Shown: positions 36,139 to 47,939, numbered from the stretch's first letter. The stretch is 64,000 nucleotides of DNA from Amyelois transitella (GCF_032362555.1 NC_083535.1:7378001-7442000), one strand, 5' to 3'. The notes: generated by a model not told the origin, from the letters alone. Program-made: numbers and translations.

Positions 36139-38276
36139 TCAGTTGCTTCTTGTTCCGGAACAACACGATGACTGCACAGGAGCTTCATCGTCAACAACAA
36201 GCACCCGCGATGATCTGTTTGCATCAGTCTGAGAATTATTTTCAAATCGTTCAACCATTTCCTGAGTCAAATCAAGAAACAAATCTTCCACGCCTTGGTT
36301 TAATTTTGCTGATGTATAAAAATGCTTTGCACCTACCATATTAGCATAGCTGAAAAATAGTTATAATTATTAGTTTTTAAGCAGGAATTTATAATACTAG
36401 TTCAGTTAATTATATTTTAAATAGGCTAGGCATCTGTTTGACAGGCACTCAGTTTATAAAATAATTATTTTATTTAAAATTAAATTAATGTTGATAAATT
36501 TTGACAAGATATTACATAAGTATAATTAATATTGAGTTGTACCGTACAAAGTTACTATAACAATAAGTACCCAAACAGGAACAAGACTCCAATGAAACAA
36601 AATTTATGTTGCACCAAAATTTATGTTGCACCATTTGATTTTATTATTTCATAATGAAAAGCAGTAACAATTATAGTGTGGTTACCCACTATCATTGTTA
36701 CTGCTTTTCTGTTAAGTGACTGTAAGTTCAAATTTGAAATAAACTATGGTCAAGACTATAGTACAAATAAAGCTGTCTTAGTTAAGAATGTTTATTAAAC
36801 TAAACAAACCAGAACTACTAGTGTCCTTTATATTTACATTAGTCCATATAAATTAAAATTACAGACCCTGCTGTCTCATAAAATGTAAAAATGTTTAAAT
36901 AATGTATACCTTTCTGCTTCTTCTAAGGACACTGTTCTCTCATGCTCTAAATCTATTTTATTTCCTGCTATGAAAAGAACTATGTCTGCACCTAACATTT
37001 TCTTCAGTTCTTTCACCCAATTTTTTACCTATAAAGCATCAAATAAAAGTGAGTCATGTTTAAAAGATTAGTTAATGTAAAAATTAATTCCTGTCAAAAA
37101 TGCCTGATTGGCCATTCAGAATGGAGAGTTAATAAAAAAAAATCTAAATTGTTTATTTCTACAAGCAAAGTATATAAAAAGGATGTGATTGGAGTCTCCT
37201 TTTAAGCGTGCAAGCCTGTACCAGGAGACACCGCTCTGTGTCATACCTACACTTATGTGTGAGAGTGATAGTATGGTATGACATAAAATGAATACAGTTG
37301 AAAAGAGAGCTATAAGAAGTATGTGTGTTGTTAGTTTAAAAGATCAAATTAGAAATATTGATGTAAAAGAAATGTTTGGAGTGAAAGAGTATGTGGTGAC
37401 TAAAATAGAAAAGAGTATGTTGCGATGGTTTGGACATGTCGGGAGAATGGATGAGGGCAGACTAACAAAAAGAATTTATAAGGCAGAGCTGACTGTAAAA
37501 GTGGCACATGCTAGCTTAAACTTTCTTAAATCTTATAGAACGACCTTATAGAACAATTCTTAAAAAGGGAGATGTTAGGAGTAAAATGAGTTATGAGTGT
37601 GGAGGAAGCAGAAGTCTGTAAGAATCATAGCAAGTGGAAATCAATAGTCTCCCTATCCTAATGAGAGACAGGAATGATGGTAAGTATGTATAGTTCAATA
37701 CTTTTGCTTAAAAATCATAAGGAGAAGTGTTTAGGACAAATATTTAATAGTTATTTTATATTATTACCTAGTAAATTATTACCTTTCCAAAAGAGTCTTC
37801 ATCCGTAATATCATAAACCAGTATAGCTCCATTTGAATTCCTGTAGTAAATAGGACCTAAAGCATGGAACTTTTCTTGGCCAGCTGTGTCCCAGATAGAC
37901 AAGTTTATACGTTTGCCATTTATATTTAACTTTTTGTTTAAAAAAGTTGCCTATAACAACAATTGACCATTAACTGTGAAGCATAATAGCAAGTAACAGA
38001 ATACATGCATTTATAAGACAAAACAAAATATGCTTCATATGTTAAATAACAATACACAAAGTATTTTGTACTAGTAAGTTTTTATCAATATCAGATAGAG
38101 CGATAAATATTTACTTTACATCAAATTTATTACGATAAACCTACCTGAAGCGTAGTTATATGTTTATCGTTGAACTTGTCTTCAATGTAACGAAGCAGTA
38201 AGGAAGTCTTCCCTACGCAACCTTCGCCTAAAAGCACTACCTTGAAATTATACGTTCCTCCAGCAGCCGCGGTCAT
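36139..38276 (-). CDS. Rab21: Rab21 small GTPase, complete, 4 exons
   Basis: Minus-strand exons 38276-38145 (ATG), 37950-37783, 37028-36910 and 36349-36139 (stop) give 209 residues. All nucleotide-binding motifs are present: GEGCVGKT (17-24), switch I Thr in HITTLQ, WDTAGQE (64-70), NKID (123-126) and TSAK (152-155). The C terminus ends SSCCSGTRSN; the paired Cys202-Cys203 are the expected geranylgeranylation sites. Sequence features such as LGPIYYR, VGAKHFYTSAKLNQGVEDLF and VVDDEAP point to Rab21. Rab21 is an early-endosome Rab known to control integrin trafficking, endosome-lysosome traffic and autophagy. Intron 2 carries an oppositely oriented LINE fragment. Confidence 0.96.
36657..36708. 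repeat. Hairpin, 22-nt arms with one mismatch
   Basis: AAAAGCAGTAACAATTATAG TG (36657-36678) pairs with 36687-36708 around an 8-nt loop, in intron 3 of Rab21. Just upstream, AAAATTTATGTTGCACC occurs twice in tandem. Confidence 0.85.
37240..37690 (+). pseudogene. Non-LTR retrotransposon 3' coding remnant in Rab21 intron 2
   Basis: The frame 37288-37551 keeps the conserved end of a LINE ORF2 (RAIRSMCVVSLKDQIRNIDV, KIEKSMLRWFGHVGRMDEGR, LTKRIYKAEL). It loses the frame and then shows remnants of the final segment (CKNHSKWKSIVSLS-like). It is antisense to Rab21. Confidence 0.75.
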
Positions 38277-38814
38277 GATTGCAAAAAAATAGCTGAACTC
38301 AATTTAGAAACCACGTAGGTAACAAAGTTCCGGATAAATGTTGTTAGATAAAAGGTTTATTTCTCATCATTGAAATCTGGGATTTACACCAAAAAATATG
38401 GGCAAATAGGTAACTGTTTCAAAGCGTCAAATATCACGAATAAACTACTAACCAAAACTAAAATGCAATAAAATTACTAAATACTATCAATCCAGTAAAG
38501 CGTTTCAATCACAATCACGAAAGGAACTCAATATTGACGTTACATTATTTTGACAGTTATACCAAGCTCATATTATGTGGTGTTCGTTTTAATAGGTAGC
38601 AGAATAAATATTACATATTTTGATATATATTCTAATATATTTCAATAGTAGCTAATACCAATATATTAGAACAATAATATTTTTATTATAAATGAGAACA
38701 GCTATCATAGCTTTCGTAAGCAAGAGGTCAATTCTGTACATGGAATATATTTTTAAAATAACTATCAAGGGGTGATAAGTGATCGATACTGATGCCAAAA
38801 ATGCAATCAGTAAA

Positions 38815-39075
38815 ATTTTTGTCTGTCTGTCTGTCTGCCTGTCTGTATGTTCTTTGTAGAAACAAAAACTACTTGACAGATTTTAACGAAACTTGGTACA
38901 GTTATTCTTCATACTCCTGAGCAGGTTATAGTATACTTTTCATTACGCTACAATCAGTGGGAGCAGAGCAGTGAAAGGAAATTTTATTATTTATTTATTT
39001 ATTTAAACTTTATGCACGTAAAATGTACAACAGGTGGACTTAATGCCACGAGGCATTCTCTGCCAGTCGAACCTT
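38815..39075 (+). repeat. GTCT-microsatellite repeat followed by a 3' repeat tail
   Basis: A (GTCT)n run (about 38818-38850) begins an interspersed repeat with ACAGATTTTAACGAAACTTGG. From 38990 a second family follows: TTTATTTATTTAAACTTTATG, then GGTGGACTTAATGCCACGAG and CATTCTCTGCCAGTC. Its core recurs at 48.05 and 53.15 kb (GCGGACTTATCCCATGA / GCGGACATATCCCTATGAGG). Confidence 0.55.
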
Positions 39076-39138
39076 CGGACCAAACTGAGATGGATGTACG
39101 GGTGGTGCAATGACTTTAAAAAAATAATAATAATAATA

Positions 39139-39880
39139 ATGCGTAGGGACGTGACGACCCCATCGCCCCCTGGGTCACCTTCCCAGTGCAATCAGTCTCC
39201 GCAGGGCAGCTTGTGGCGAGCTGTTGGGGAGTAGCGACCCCACGGACCTGAGAGCTCCCAGGGGAGGCCCCTGTTCCTCGCCTCCGATCTTCCTTCGCCA
39301 AGGTCGGAGTGGAAACCGATGAGGGACAGGACCCCTACCTCTGGCTTGCCTTAACCGGCCGGTCAGAGTGGAGTCGCGAGAGCTATACGCTCGAAGGATG
39401 GAAGTGTAAAATGTCATAACGCCGGGGGTGTCTGACTGGATCACCACGATTTCACGCCCCGCAGTCTCACCTCTCGACATCCTTAGCCACCCACGCCGAT
39501 GTTGCCCCTTTGTTGCCAATCATGGTGACTGATTTGAGGGGCCCATTTAGTGAGTGGCGAGTCACCACCTGCCACATAATAGTCACGTATTCATGATTAT
39601 GGCAGGTGTCCGAACTTCTCCAGCAATAGCCCAGTTTAAATCCATCCAAACGTCAACTCCATAACCCATCATCCTTTTCCTTATTTTGTAATAGCTCCAC
39701 CTCCTGCCGAGACCTGTTCATGGACATATCGTCTATTGATATGGCCGGGAACGGGTTTTGGCAGGAGAACAACATAACATCAACTTCTCCAAAGGGCCTC
39801 TACGTGTTGGATTTATATCCCCACGCAAGCCTCTCAAAAATCCGGGGTGTATAGACCCGTGAAATCTTAGAGGAGAAACA
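39139..39880. repeat. GC-rich block flanked by (AAT)n, probable truncated retroelement
   Basis: The block is much richer in G+C than its surroundings, has AAT repeats at both borders (about 39124-39138 and 39882-39892), and has no intact ORF with recognised motifs. An open frame of 114 codons on the minus strand (39175-39519) is Arg/Gly-rich and probably a GC effect. Insertion into (AAT)n by a target-selective LINE would fit. Confidence 0.4.
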
Positions 39881-40429
39881 TAATAATAATATGAATAATA
39901 GACTATGGAAATGTTGAGAAAACGGGAGAAGTTACTTGATTTTTTAGGCTTCCGACGTGTGTGCAGGCTAAATGGTTAAAGCTACAGCGAAACCATGTAT
40001 AACGGAAATATTCTACATAAAATTATTTAAAAAAATATCCCAAGACAGCATAAGTCTAAGTTTTATGGTTGACTCACAATAAGACGTGTAATTCCTAATA
40101 GCTTAGCAGTTCCGAGATTTCTGATTATATTTCTTTACTCTGACGTTTATAATACCAATAACACTCACACTCATTCGTAATTCTTAAAAAGTAATATAAG
40201 TTCCTATTCAATAAAAAAAGAATCATCGATCATCTCCTCGCTGCCTTGCGGCAGACGTATAAAAGTCACAACTTATTCAAATAAAAAAATACACACAACA
40301 CGACGATATTCAAATAAAAAAATATTTAAAAAACTTTAGTTTTGGAGTTTGACATAGCCACACTATTTCAAACTCCTAATAATATATTTTATCAAGCGTG
40401 TTGAACCCGACATTTATGAATGGGAATGA

Positions 40430-40880
40430 ATAGATGCAAGCAGAATAAATGCAGTGGAAATGAGAGCGTTAAGTAGTATGATCGGTGTGAAATTGAGTGA
40501 CCGGATAAGGATAAGGGAATGTTGTGATGTAAAAGAAGATGTAGTTACAGGAATAGAAAACGGTATGTTATGTTATGATGGTTTGGTCATGTGGAGAGGA
40601 TGAATGAAAGCTGGTTGACTAAGCAGATATACAAAGAGAGCCACACTCTCCTGGATGGAAAGGTCGGAGTGGGCAGTGGGCCTAGACGAACGTATCTTGA
40701 TCAAATTAAGGACGTCCTGGCAAAGGGTCAGGTCAAGTGTACCTGAAACCCCCGAGCTTGCATGAAGAGAGTTATGAATGTGGATGAAGCGAAGAAAGTA
40801 TGCAGAGATCGTGGCAAGTGGAAAGATGTAGTCTCTGCCTACCCCTCTGGGAAAGAGGCGTGATTTTATGTACCTATGTA
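40430..40880 (+). pseudogene. Non-LTR retrotransposon 3' end with frameshifts
   Basis: Plus-strand pieces read NAVEMRALSSMIGVKLSDRI, WFGHVERMNESWLTKQIYKE, GPRRTYLDQIKDVLAKGQVK and VMNVDEAKKVCRDRGKWKDV, then VSAYPSGKEA and the TGATTTTATGTA 3' end. Stops and shifts interrupt them. Same family as the copies at 35.8, 37.3 and 58.3 kb. Confidence 0.82.
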
Positions 40881-41641
40881 TGAGTTTGAAATAATGTATT
40901 ACCGTTAAAAACATTTTAGTATTCTGTAGCGCAGACCGTCCGTAACGTATCGAACGATTTCGCAACTAATACTCGACTAAATTTTAATAAGAAACATGTT
41001 TTGAACTAATATATTAGCGCTTAATAAATACTAGGTTAAAAAATAATAGCATATTCACATAACGCTTTGGCAAAATAAATCCGTTGTGTTGTGAACATAG
41101 TCATACAGATTCGCGAATCGCAAACACAACACAAATTAATGACAGTGACAGTAAGAGATAATAATAATCAAGCAAAGATCAAAAACATTTTGATTTATGT
41201 TATTTAATAGTAAAATCTCATCATACTTAATTAAAGTCTCCTATTTTAATACATTAATGTTTACCTATAAGTATTATCTATAATTTTTACTTCCCAAAAA
41301 TTAAAATATCATCCTTTAAAAATCAACGTTGGATTGGAACACCTGTTAATACTAAAACTAATAAACAATTCAGAGAAGAGTCATTGGTAGATACACAGCC
41401 GGGGTAGAATTTAACCTTTGTCTCCACACACTGTTCGCATTTTTTGAGACTGTATCCATTCGAAAATCCCGACTGACTCTAGTCGCGGTCAACAGTACCT
41501 ACCTACGTATTCCACTTTAACTAAAATAATTCAGAGCGCGCATATCAGCAGGTCATTTAAAAAATTTTAAACCAATTAATGTGCTGTAAAGGGCAAATTT
41601 TTCTCCGTAAAATTATGTTCATAATGAAATATTTATAAGTA

Positions 41642-43799
41642 TATAAGGTAAAAGCACCTATTACGGAGGTATTTCGCAACATTTGAAAGTAAGAAGCAAA
41701 AATAAGCATAAGTAAGTATTTTTAAAGGTTCCAAACAAAATTATTATCTAAAATGGAATTTAAATTTTGTATTGCTGTTGAGTCTAAGTATCCTTTCATG
41801 CGATTTCTTATTTTAAAAAAATATTGAAAAAGGCAGGTCGATTTTCCCTAATACGGAGGTATGATTTTGGTCAGAGCCTATTACTGCGGTAGACGGCTCC
41901 TAATACGGAGGGTCAGAAAGTACATTAATTTAGGTTCCGTACAAATAATATGTATAACAATAATAGAAATGTGTAAGTACCTTTATTGTAAGTTTTTCGT
42001 TTATTGACTATTGAATTACATTATTTCACTTTAATGAAATTAAAGACGACTTTGAATTTAAAGTATATTATTTATTTAAAGTATATAGGTATATGAATAT
42101 GTTATTATTTAGTGTTTTCTACACGCGTGTGTACAGCTTTCACGGATTTAACAATATTAAAAATGCAGGTTCATTTAGGAATTAAGTTTTATTTTTTATT
42201 ACAATTAGTTACTTTGGCTAAGAAATAATGACGAACAATAACAATCATCTAAAATCTTTCAAAAATCAACACTTCGTAGAGGAACAAAAAGTAACAATAA
42301 TGAAATATTTATAACATCAGTCTTTCAAAAACTAACACTCCGCAGAGGATAGTAAACTGTAACTAAAAGTTTTACATATTAAAAAATAATCACTTTAGTA
42401 ATGGTAAGTGAACTTAATATAAGATACCTAAGTAAAGTTTAGGGTCAATTCAGGCTGCAGTTACAGTGGTCGACAGCAGCCCGAAGAGCATTTACAGCTT
42501 CGGAAGAATTTTAAACGTTCGCTACTAGACTAGCTTCGCTTCAAAACTGCTGGCTGTCGTCAGCAACCGACGCCGCATCAGTCACCAACAGTTTTATTTT
42601 TTCGAGCGATTACTGGTCTATAAAATAATGAAAATAAAGTTAAAAACTCTTTTAAAACTTGCGTCAATGCTGCCCGCTGCCACTGTTGCCTGAATTGAGC
42701 TATGAAAAAATGAAAAGAACAATTACGTAGATTGCATTAATTGATATTAAAATATTTAATTTTTTCAATGTTTTTGATTTTACAAAAAAAAAAAAAAAAA
42801 TCATTTATAAAAAATAAGAATCAGAAAAAAGACGATTTTTTTATTTATTTACGAAACCCTAAAATCTTGATTTTCTGTTTAATTAATAAAGCCATAATAG
42901 GAAACCATATTACCTAATACAGAGTTACCTGGAAATAACTACCACCGTATTAGGAAAACTACTCGTCTTTTTAATAATCCTAATTCTGACCCATCAAAAT
43001 TCCGATTAACAAAAGAGTGTAAATTTTTAATCAAACGACAACTATTTTGTGGCTAAGATGTGTAAAACTGAAGTAACAGTTATACACAGGATATTATTTG
43101 TGATAAATTAAAACACACCTCTCAATTTTTACCCCTCCTAAGAAACTAACATTTTGTACTCAACAGTTTTATTATTTAACTAGATTTCTAATTGAGAACA
43201 CATACCTCAGAATATGGTTATTAATTTATGAGATTAATAATTATTTAAATTGAACTCGTAACTAATTCAAAAACTTAATAATTTGAAAGTTATAAACAAT
43301 TAAATTTTATCAGTATTTTTCCTATTACGGAGTTATACCACCGAGTTAGGATTAGTCTATAAAATTCGTATCCTATTACGGCGGTATTTTATTTCTTATT
43401 TTTTGGGTAAAAACTGAGTTACAAACGTGAAACAAGCTATTTAATTTAAAAATTTAAAAGTAGGGAAATGCTATAAGTTATTCATAAACAAACTTGAACG
43501 GCCTATTAATACGAAAAATTGCCTTTGTAAATATTAGTGTGCTTACTTTTGTTGTTCCGCGTTTGTATGAAAACACCTGTCCCGTCGATGCCGTGACACA
43601 AACTGATTGATTTTGTTGTGTTGCCAATGTGTTGTAGTTGCAAATGTCAGTTAAGTCGTGACGTAATAAATTTAGAATAACACATTTGCGTTATGATGTA
43701 CTTACACTGAATAGAACAGGAATAAAACTAAGAAATATAAATACCACCGTACTTGGAAGCGATTTTGACTACCGCCGTATTAGGAGCTTTTACCTTATA
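41642..43799. mobile_element. 2.16 kb inverted-repeat element with a subterminal 15-bp motif array
   Basis: The ends 41642-41671 and 43770-43799 are inverted repeats matching at 27 of 30 positions (left end TATAAGGTAAAAGC, then CCTATTACGGAGGTA). The motif CCTAWTACGGMGGTA recurs, diverged, at 41657, 41847, 41877, 41899, 42913, 43321 and 43372 (plus) and at 42940, 43336, 43742 and 43770 (inverted). Most copies cluster toward the two ends. There is no coding frame, so this is a non-autonomous element. A second, smaller inverted-repeat element sits inside at 42444-42698. Confidence 0.8.
42444..42698. mobile_element. 255-bp MITE nested in the larger element
   Basis: TCAATTCAGGC at 42444-42454 is mirrored by GCCTGAATTGA at 42688-42698, with further inner complementarity (ACAGTGG / CCACTGT). 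It is more GC-rich than its host element. Confidence 0.65.
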
Positions 43800-44019
43800 C
43801 ATACTTAGGTATAAATATATATAATCAACCATGTGGCCAGCGTACGTCTTGATATCTGTTCATTCGTTACAAGAATATAAAAATACATAGGTAGGTACCA
43901 TCTTTTCTTTTTATTAATAGTGTGGATGATGTTACCCATACGAAGCCGGAGCGAGTCGTTAGTTATACATAAATGCATTTTGTCTTATAGTATCTACGTA
44001 AAAAGGTACATAATTATTA

Positions 44020-44180
44020 TAACGCTAACTGTTGCCCGCGACTTCGTCCGCGTAAATTTCGAGTTGAATCTTGATCATACAGTCAGATATAGACAGACAG
44101 ACAAAAAAAAAATCTCTATCCGTTTCAGTCAAAATATTAAATGTACAGACGAAATATTTTTACCGTTTTATTATATTTAG
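44020..44180 (+). repeat. 'CCCGCGACTTCGTCCGCG' repeat with GACAGACA tail
   Basis: CTGTTGCCCGCGACTTCGTC is followed by CATACAGTCAGATATAGACA, GACAGACAA and a 64-bp segment (44113-44176). That segment recurs at 44999-45062 after another similar tail (CACATAGAGACAGACAAG), so two related repeats lie about 0.9 kb apart in direct orientation. Confidence 0.6.
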
Positions 44181-44349
44181 TATTCTGATTTTCAGTTTTT
44201 TTAAATAAAATACTCAAGCAACATAAAAAAATATTTTTAATAAAAATAAATAGGTACCTTGTTTTTGTTGGGGCTCGAAGTTGGACCGCTAAGTTCACAG
44301 TCTCACGCGCCAACCACTTGACCATCGCGGCCGTTGCGGTGGGATCGAA

Positions 44350-44640
44350 ATTAATGTAGACTACACACCTACATACATATGGTTACGTCTATATCCCTTG
44401 CGGGGTAGACAGAGCCAACAGGCTTTAAAAGACTGAATGGCCACGTTCAGTTATTTGTCTTAATGATAGAATTGAGATTTAAAGAGTGAAAGGTTGCTCG
44501 CCCGTCGCCTAAAAAAGAATCCCAAGTTTGTAGGCCCTTAGTCGCCTTTTACGACATCCATGGGAAAGAGATGGAGTGGTTCTATTCTTTTTTGTATTGG
44601 TGCCGGGAACCAGACGGTACTACAATAGACTAAAAAACCT
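44350..44640 (+). repeat. Common lepidopteran interspersed repeat ('GGGGTAGACAGAGCCAACA')
   Basis: Contains CCTTGCGGGGTAGACAGAGC, AGACTGAATGGCCACGTTCA, TAGTCGCCTTTTACGACATC and GGTGCCGGGAACCAGACGG. A more diverged copy is at 56755-57000. I recognise it as a very abundant 3'-end repeat of moths and butterflies. Confidence 0.65.
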
Positions 44641-44759
44641 AAAATCATTTACGTGAGAATTTCTGTGCGGCAAAACCAGAATATTATCAAACTGATTTTC
44701 ACTTATATTTATATGTTATAGGTATTATGCTGTCGTACAATGATAAATGACTTTGAATT

Positions 44760-45066
44760 TTAAATTTCGTTACTTATTTGCAGGCAAACTCATGCCTTGT
44801 AAATGTCGATAACTTCTTTTTATTGAACCGATTTTGATGATACAAACTTTAAATGTTTTTCTGAGTCAAAACAAAGCAATTGGTGAAAGTTTTAAGTAAA
44901 TCAGTTCAGTACTTTCGGAGATTATCGTGATCACACATAGAGACAGACAAGAAATTAAAAAAAAAAATTTTGCTTTCTATTATTCATTCTAAGTGTCCCT
45001 CTATCCATTTCAGTCAAAAATATTAAATGTACAGACAAAATATTTTTACTGTTTTATTATATGTAT
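44760..45066 (+). repeat. Second copy of the GACAGACA-tailed repeat
   Basis: Shows the body ACTTCTTTTTATTGAACCGA TTTTGATGATAC, then GTGATCACACATAGAGACAG and the 64-bp segment shared with 44113-44176. Confidence 0.5.
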
Positions 45067-46017
45067 AGATTTTGTGCTAAACACGGGAACTATAACTTTT
45101 ACCTGGATGAAACCCTATGTCCATCTCTAGACTCTTCATTTTAAAGGCGATTCGATACGCGGAATTTCAAGAAGATTAGTTCAGTAGATAACGTGTACCT
45201 AAAGAGGTAACAAACAAATTTTTCTTCGCATTTATTTGGATTTTTCCATCTTTGTGATTTGACTTTTTGGGGAGATCCGAAACATCAAGTTGTTTTTGTT
45301 GCCTACGCGTGATATGTGTAGTTCCAGAACTTTCGACGCGACTAAGGCGACTAATGGAATAAGCGCAAATTCATCTAGTTCTAGTGTAAACTTTGAAGCT
45401 GGTCTGTTATAGAAGAGAAAACATAATGTGTGACAACTTCTAATCTTCCCGTGCACGTTGAAAAAAACAATCAAGGGAAAGACTTGCGATTCTTCTAATA
45501 GAATAGACGATGCGCTTGCAACCTTCATGCTGACTCAACTCTCAACTCACAGTCTTTTCGAGACTTTTGGCTATGTCTACCCCGTAAGGAAAGAAACATG
45601 TTATTGTATTCATATTCAAAAAATGCATTTATTATTATCGGACACTTCATATCACTTAATGATTGTCATAACTTTTGGTTTCACAACATTGTTTGACGTG
45701 AAATAAATTTAAAACTAAGTTTACTACTTATTTCCAAATCGTCAGTGCAGAAGAAGTGGTAACAAACTGCACTGCATCTTTTTCTTTATATGTATTGTAG
45801 TTATGTGTGATGGTCTGTTGCGGTAGGGAAGGCACAAGGGACCGAATGCCAGTAGGTAGGTACTAAGATTTAAAGAAAATGTACATCTTAGAACAATAAA
45901 ATTAAAAGATGCAGTAGTTAAGACTCTTTTAATATTTCAATGTAAGTATTTATTAAATTTACTCTGCTAAAGATTTAATATGTATAGATATGGATAAATG
46001 CTGGATTCTTTACTTCT

Positions 46018-47352
46018 TTATGTAAGATCAATAAACTCTTCCAGCCATTTTTGATGGAATGTGGTAGCTGTAGTGGTCGTCAAAATGAGCATTGGCGGTG
46101 TTGAATTGTTCGATGTCTGAAGTTTATTTTTGAACCAATTAATTACATCGGCAGTTGTAGTTGAGTTAGAGCTAGACGCGGATGTCGTCGAAAGTCGTGG
46201 AGCCCATTTAAACAATGACGAGGGATTTGGTGAAGATGAAATCTTAGAATGTTCGACAATTCTTGAAGACCAAATAGTAAAAAAAATTGTTGGCTTCAAA
46301 GTTTTTTTATGAATATTTGAGGGAGATACAGTCGAGGCGTTTATTGTATTATTAAATCGGGTTATTCTAGAACTTTCAGGAACATTGGACGTGGGACGTA
46401 ATTTGTTTGCTGTAGTAATGTCAACTTCTCTTGTATTCACATTTGTTCTTTTTGTTGGCGACGAGTGTGTGAGGGTGAGGGAAATATTTCTTTCAAATTG
46501 TTTGGTATCTCTTAGACTTTCACGTTTATTATTTGGTTTGGCAATGGATACAGTTACTTGCTTTTGTAATTTCTTTACCAGTTCTTTCAAATTACTTCTT
46601 CTATGTGCAGTTGTTAATCTATTCTCTAATTGTTGGTGACTATCAAATACATTGATCAAATTCTCTTTTAGTTGAAATATATCGCTGTTGCTCCTTATTA
46701 TGTAACTTATCCAAGGGAGAGCTGGACTTAATGCAGTAAATATTAACTGTGAGTCAGCACATTTTCTAAAATTTAATGCTCCGGTAATGCCAATAATACC
46801 TTTGTGTGTGATTAAGGGCACTCCTTGCAATTTGTCACAAACTGTCATTTTTGGTATGGGACTATTTTCTGAACATAAAAATGTATATTTCCTTGACTGA
46901 TACTTTCCGCAATGTTGTATAACAGAGTAGTGTAAACGGGGGATTTCGACATAAAGAATTGGGAAAAAAGCATCCAACCCAAGAGCATCTTTCGGTTCAA
47001 TAAATATTAATTCTAAAGTTTTTTGCTTTATGCGATAGGGCTTTATGTTTAGCAGGCCTACGTCAAAAACTGGCAAGGTCAGATTCGCTAAACGTTTCTT
47101 TTTATACTTCGGGTGTACGAACGAATTTGAGATTGTTTTAGTTTTGTTATATTTTATTATTGCTTGACAAGATTTTGCACATGAGGCCGAGGTAAGGACA
47201 AAATTTTGCGCAACAAAACTTCCAACGCAGCACTTGCTTGGTATTGGCTTGCATTTTTTACACAGTAAACGCACTAAAGAATTTATTTTCAGCGCTAACA
47301 ATTCTTGTTGGACTAGCAGTATCGAATATAACAATATTATTTTATTATTCAT
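46018..47352 (-). CDS. Secreted serine protease homolog (catalytically dead) with Ser/Thr-rich tail
   Basis: One exon of 444 codons from ATG 47352 to TGA. Residues 1-21 form a signal peptide (IILLYSILLVQQELLAL). Residues about 30-221 follow the chymotrypsin fold: CCVGSFVAQNFVLTSASC is the region of the catalytic His, but Ser57 stands where His should be. FDVGLL keeps the Asp (97). CDKLQGVPL is the region of the catalytic Ser, with Gln176 in its place. PWISYII fits the C-terminal helix. Two of three catalytic residues are therefore missing, so it should not cleave peptide bonds. Residues about 225-444 are low-complexity, Ser/Thr/Asn-rich and possibly O-glycosylated. Serine protease homologs act as cofactors in melanisation, adhesion or seminal fluid; the role here is unknown. 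AATAAA on minus at 45948-45953 may end the transcript. Confidence 0.82.
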   Translation of the reverse strand: MNNKIILLYSILLVQQELLALKINSLVRLLCKKCKPIPSKCCVGSFVAQNFVLTSASCAKSCQAIIKYNKTKTISNSFVHPKYKKKRLANLTLPVFDVGLLNIKPYRIKQKTLELIFIEPKDALGLDAFFPILYVEIPRLHYSVIQHCGKYQSRKYTFLCSENSPIPKMTVCDKLQGVPLITHKGIIGITGALNFRKCADSQLIFTALSPALPWISYIIRSNSDIFQLKENLINVFDSHQQLENRLTTAHRRSNLKELVKKLQKQVTVSIAKPNNKRESLRDTKQFERNISLTLTHSSPTKRTNVNTREVDITTANKLRPTSNVPESSRITRFNNTINASTVSPSNIHKKTLKPTIFFTIWSSRIVEHSKISSSPNPSSLFKWAPRLSTTSASSSNSTTTADVINWFKNKLQTSNNSTPPMLILTTTTATTFHQKWLEEFIDLT

Positions 47353-47939
47353 ATCAAATACCCATGCACATACCTACTAAAAATCTTGTAGATATTTCCT
47401 TTTTTTTATTGCAAATAGCAATTTTCAATCCAACCAATAAAATAAAGCAATAAGTTATTGACTATCGATTTTTAGATAAACCTATGTATTAACCTTCGGA
47501 GACAGGAACCAGGGGAAATAATAGGAGTAGCACGATCGAAATCTGGAATACGGATTTGTATTGAAATGTGCAAGCGGAAAGGAAGTAGGAATCCGCCTGT
47601 GTATTTGACGTTAAGGCCTCACAGGGCTGAATTTGCAGATCTTAAGGTTCCGGGGCAAAGCTATCGCCTACGCCTAGCAAAAAATAAAAGAACACAGGGT
47701 AAGTATTACAACGTGGCAATGTTCAGCTAAAATACCAATACCTGTAAACTCAATCAAAATATGAATTAAAAACGAACATTACCTATATAAGTAGGTACAA
47801 TCCCAGAAACTGGCAACATGTACTTACCATCTAAAATTCAGTTCATATTTTTTATGGTTATATTAATAAAACTATACTTAAGTATTTACCTATTCTCTGG
47901 CGAGGAACTGATAAGGAGGACCTACAATAACTTTATTTG

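Noticed and set aside
37288-37551. A host gene antisense to Rab21
   Set aside because: The FGHV-containing peptide is the conserved end of LINE ORF2 proteins and recurs in the window at 40.6 kb.
39175-39519. 114-codon Arg/Gly-rich frame on the minus strand
   Set aside because: No motif and no splice support; it lies in a GC-rich repeat block where stop codons are rare by composition.
45232-45528. 98-codon frame on the minus strand
   Set aside because: No recognised motif or signal, and it sits next to repeats; most likely chance.
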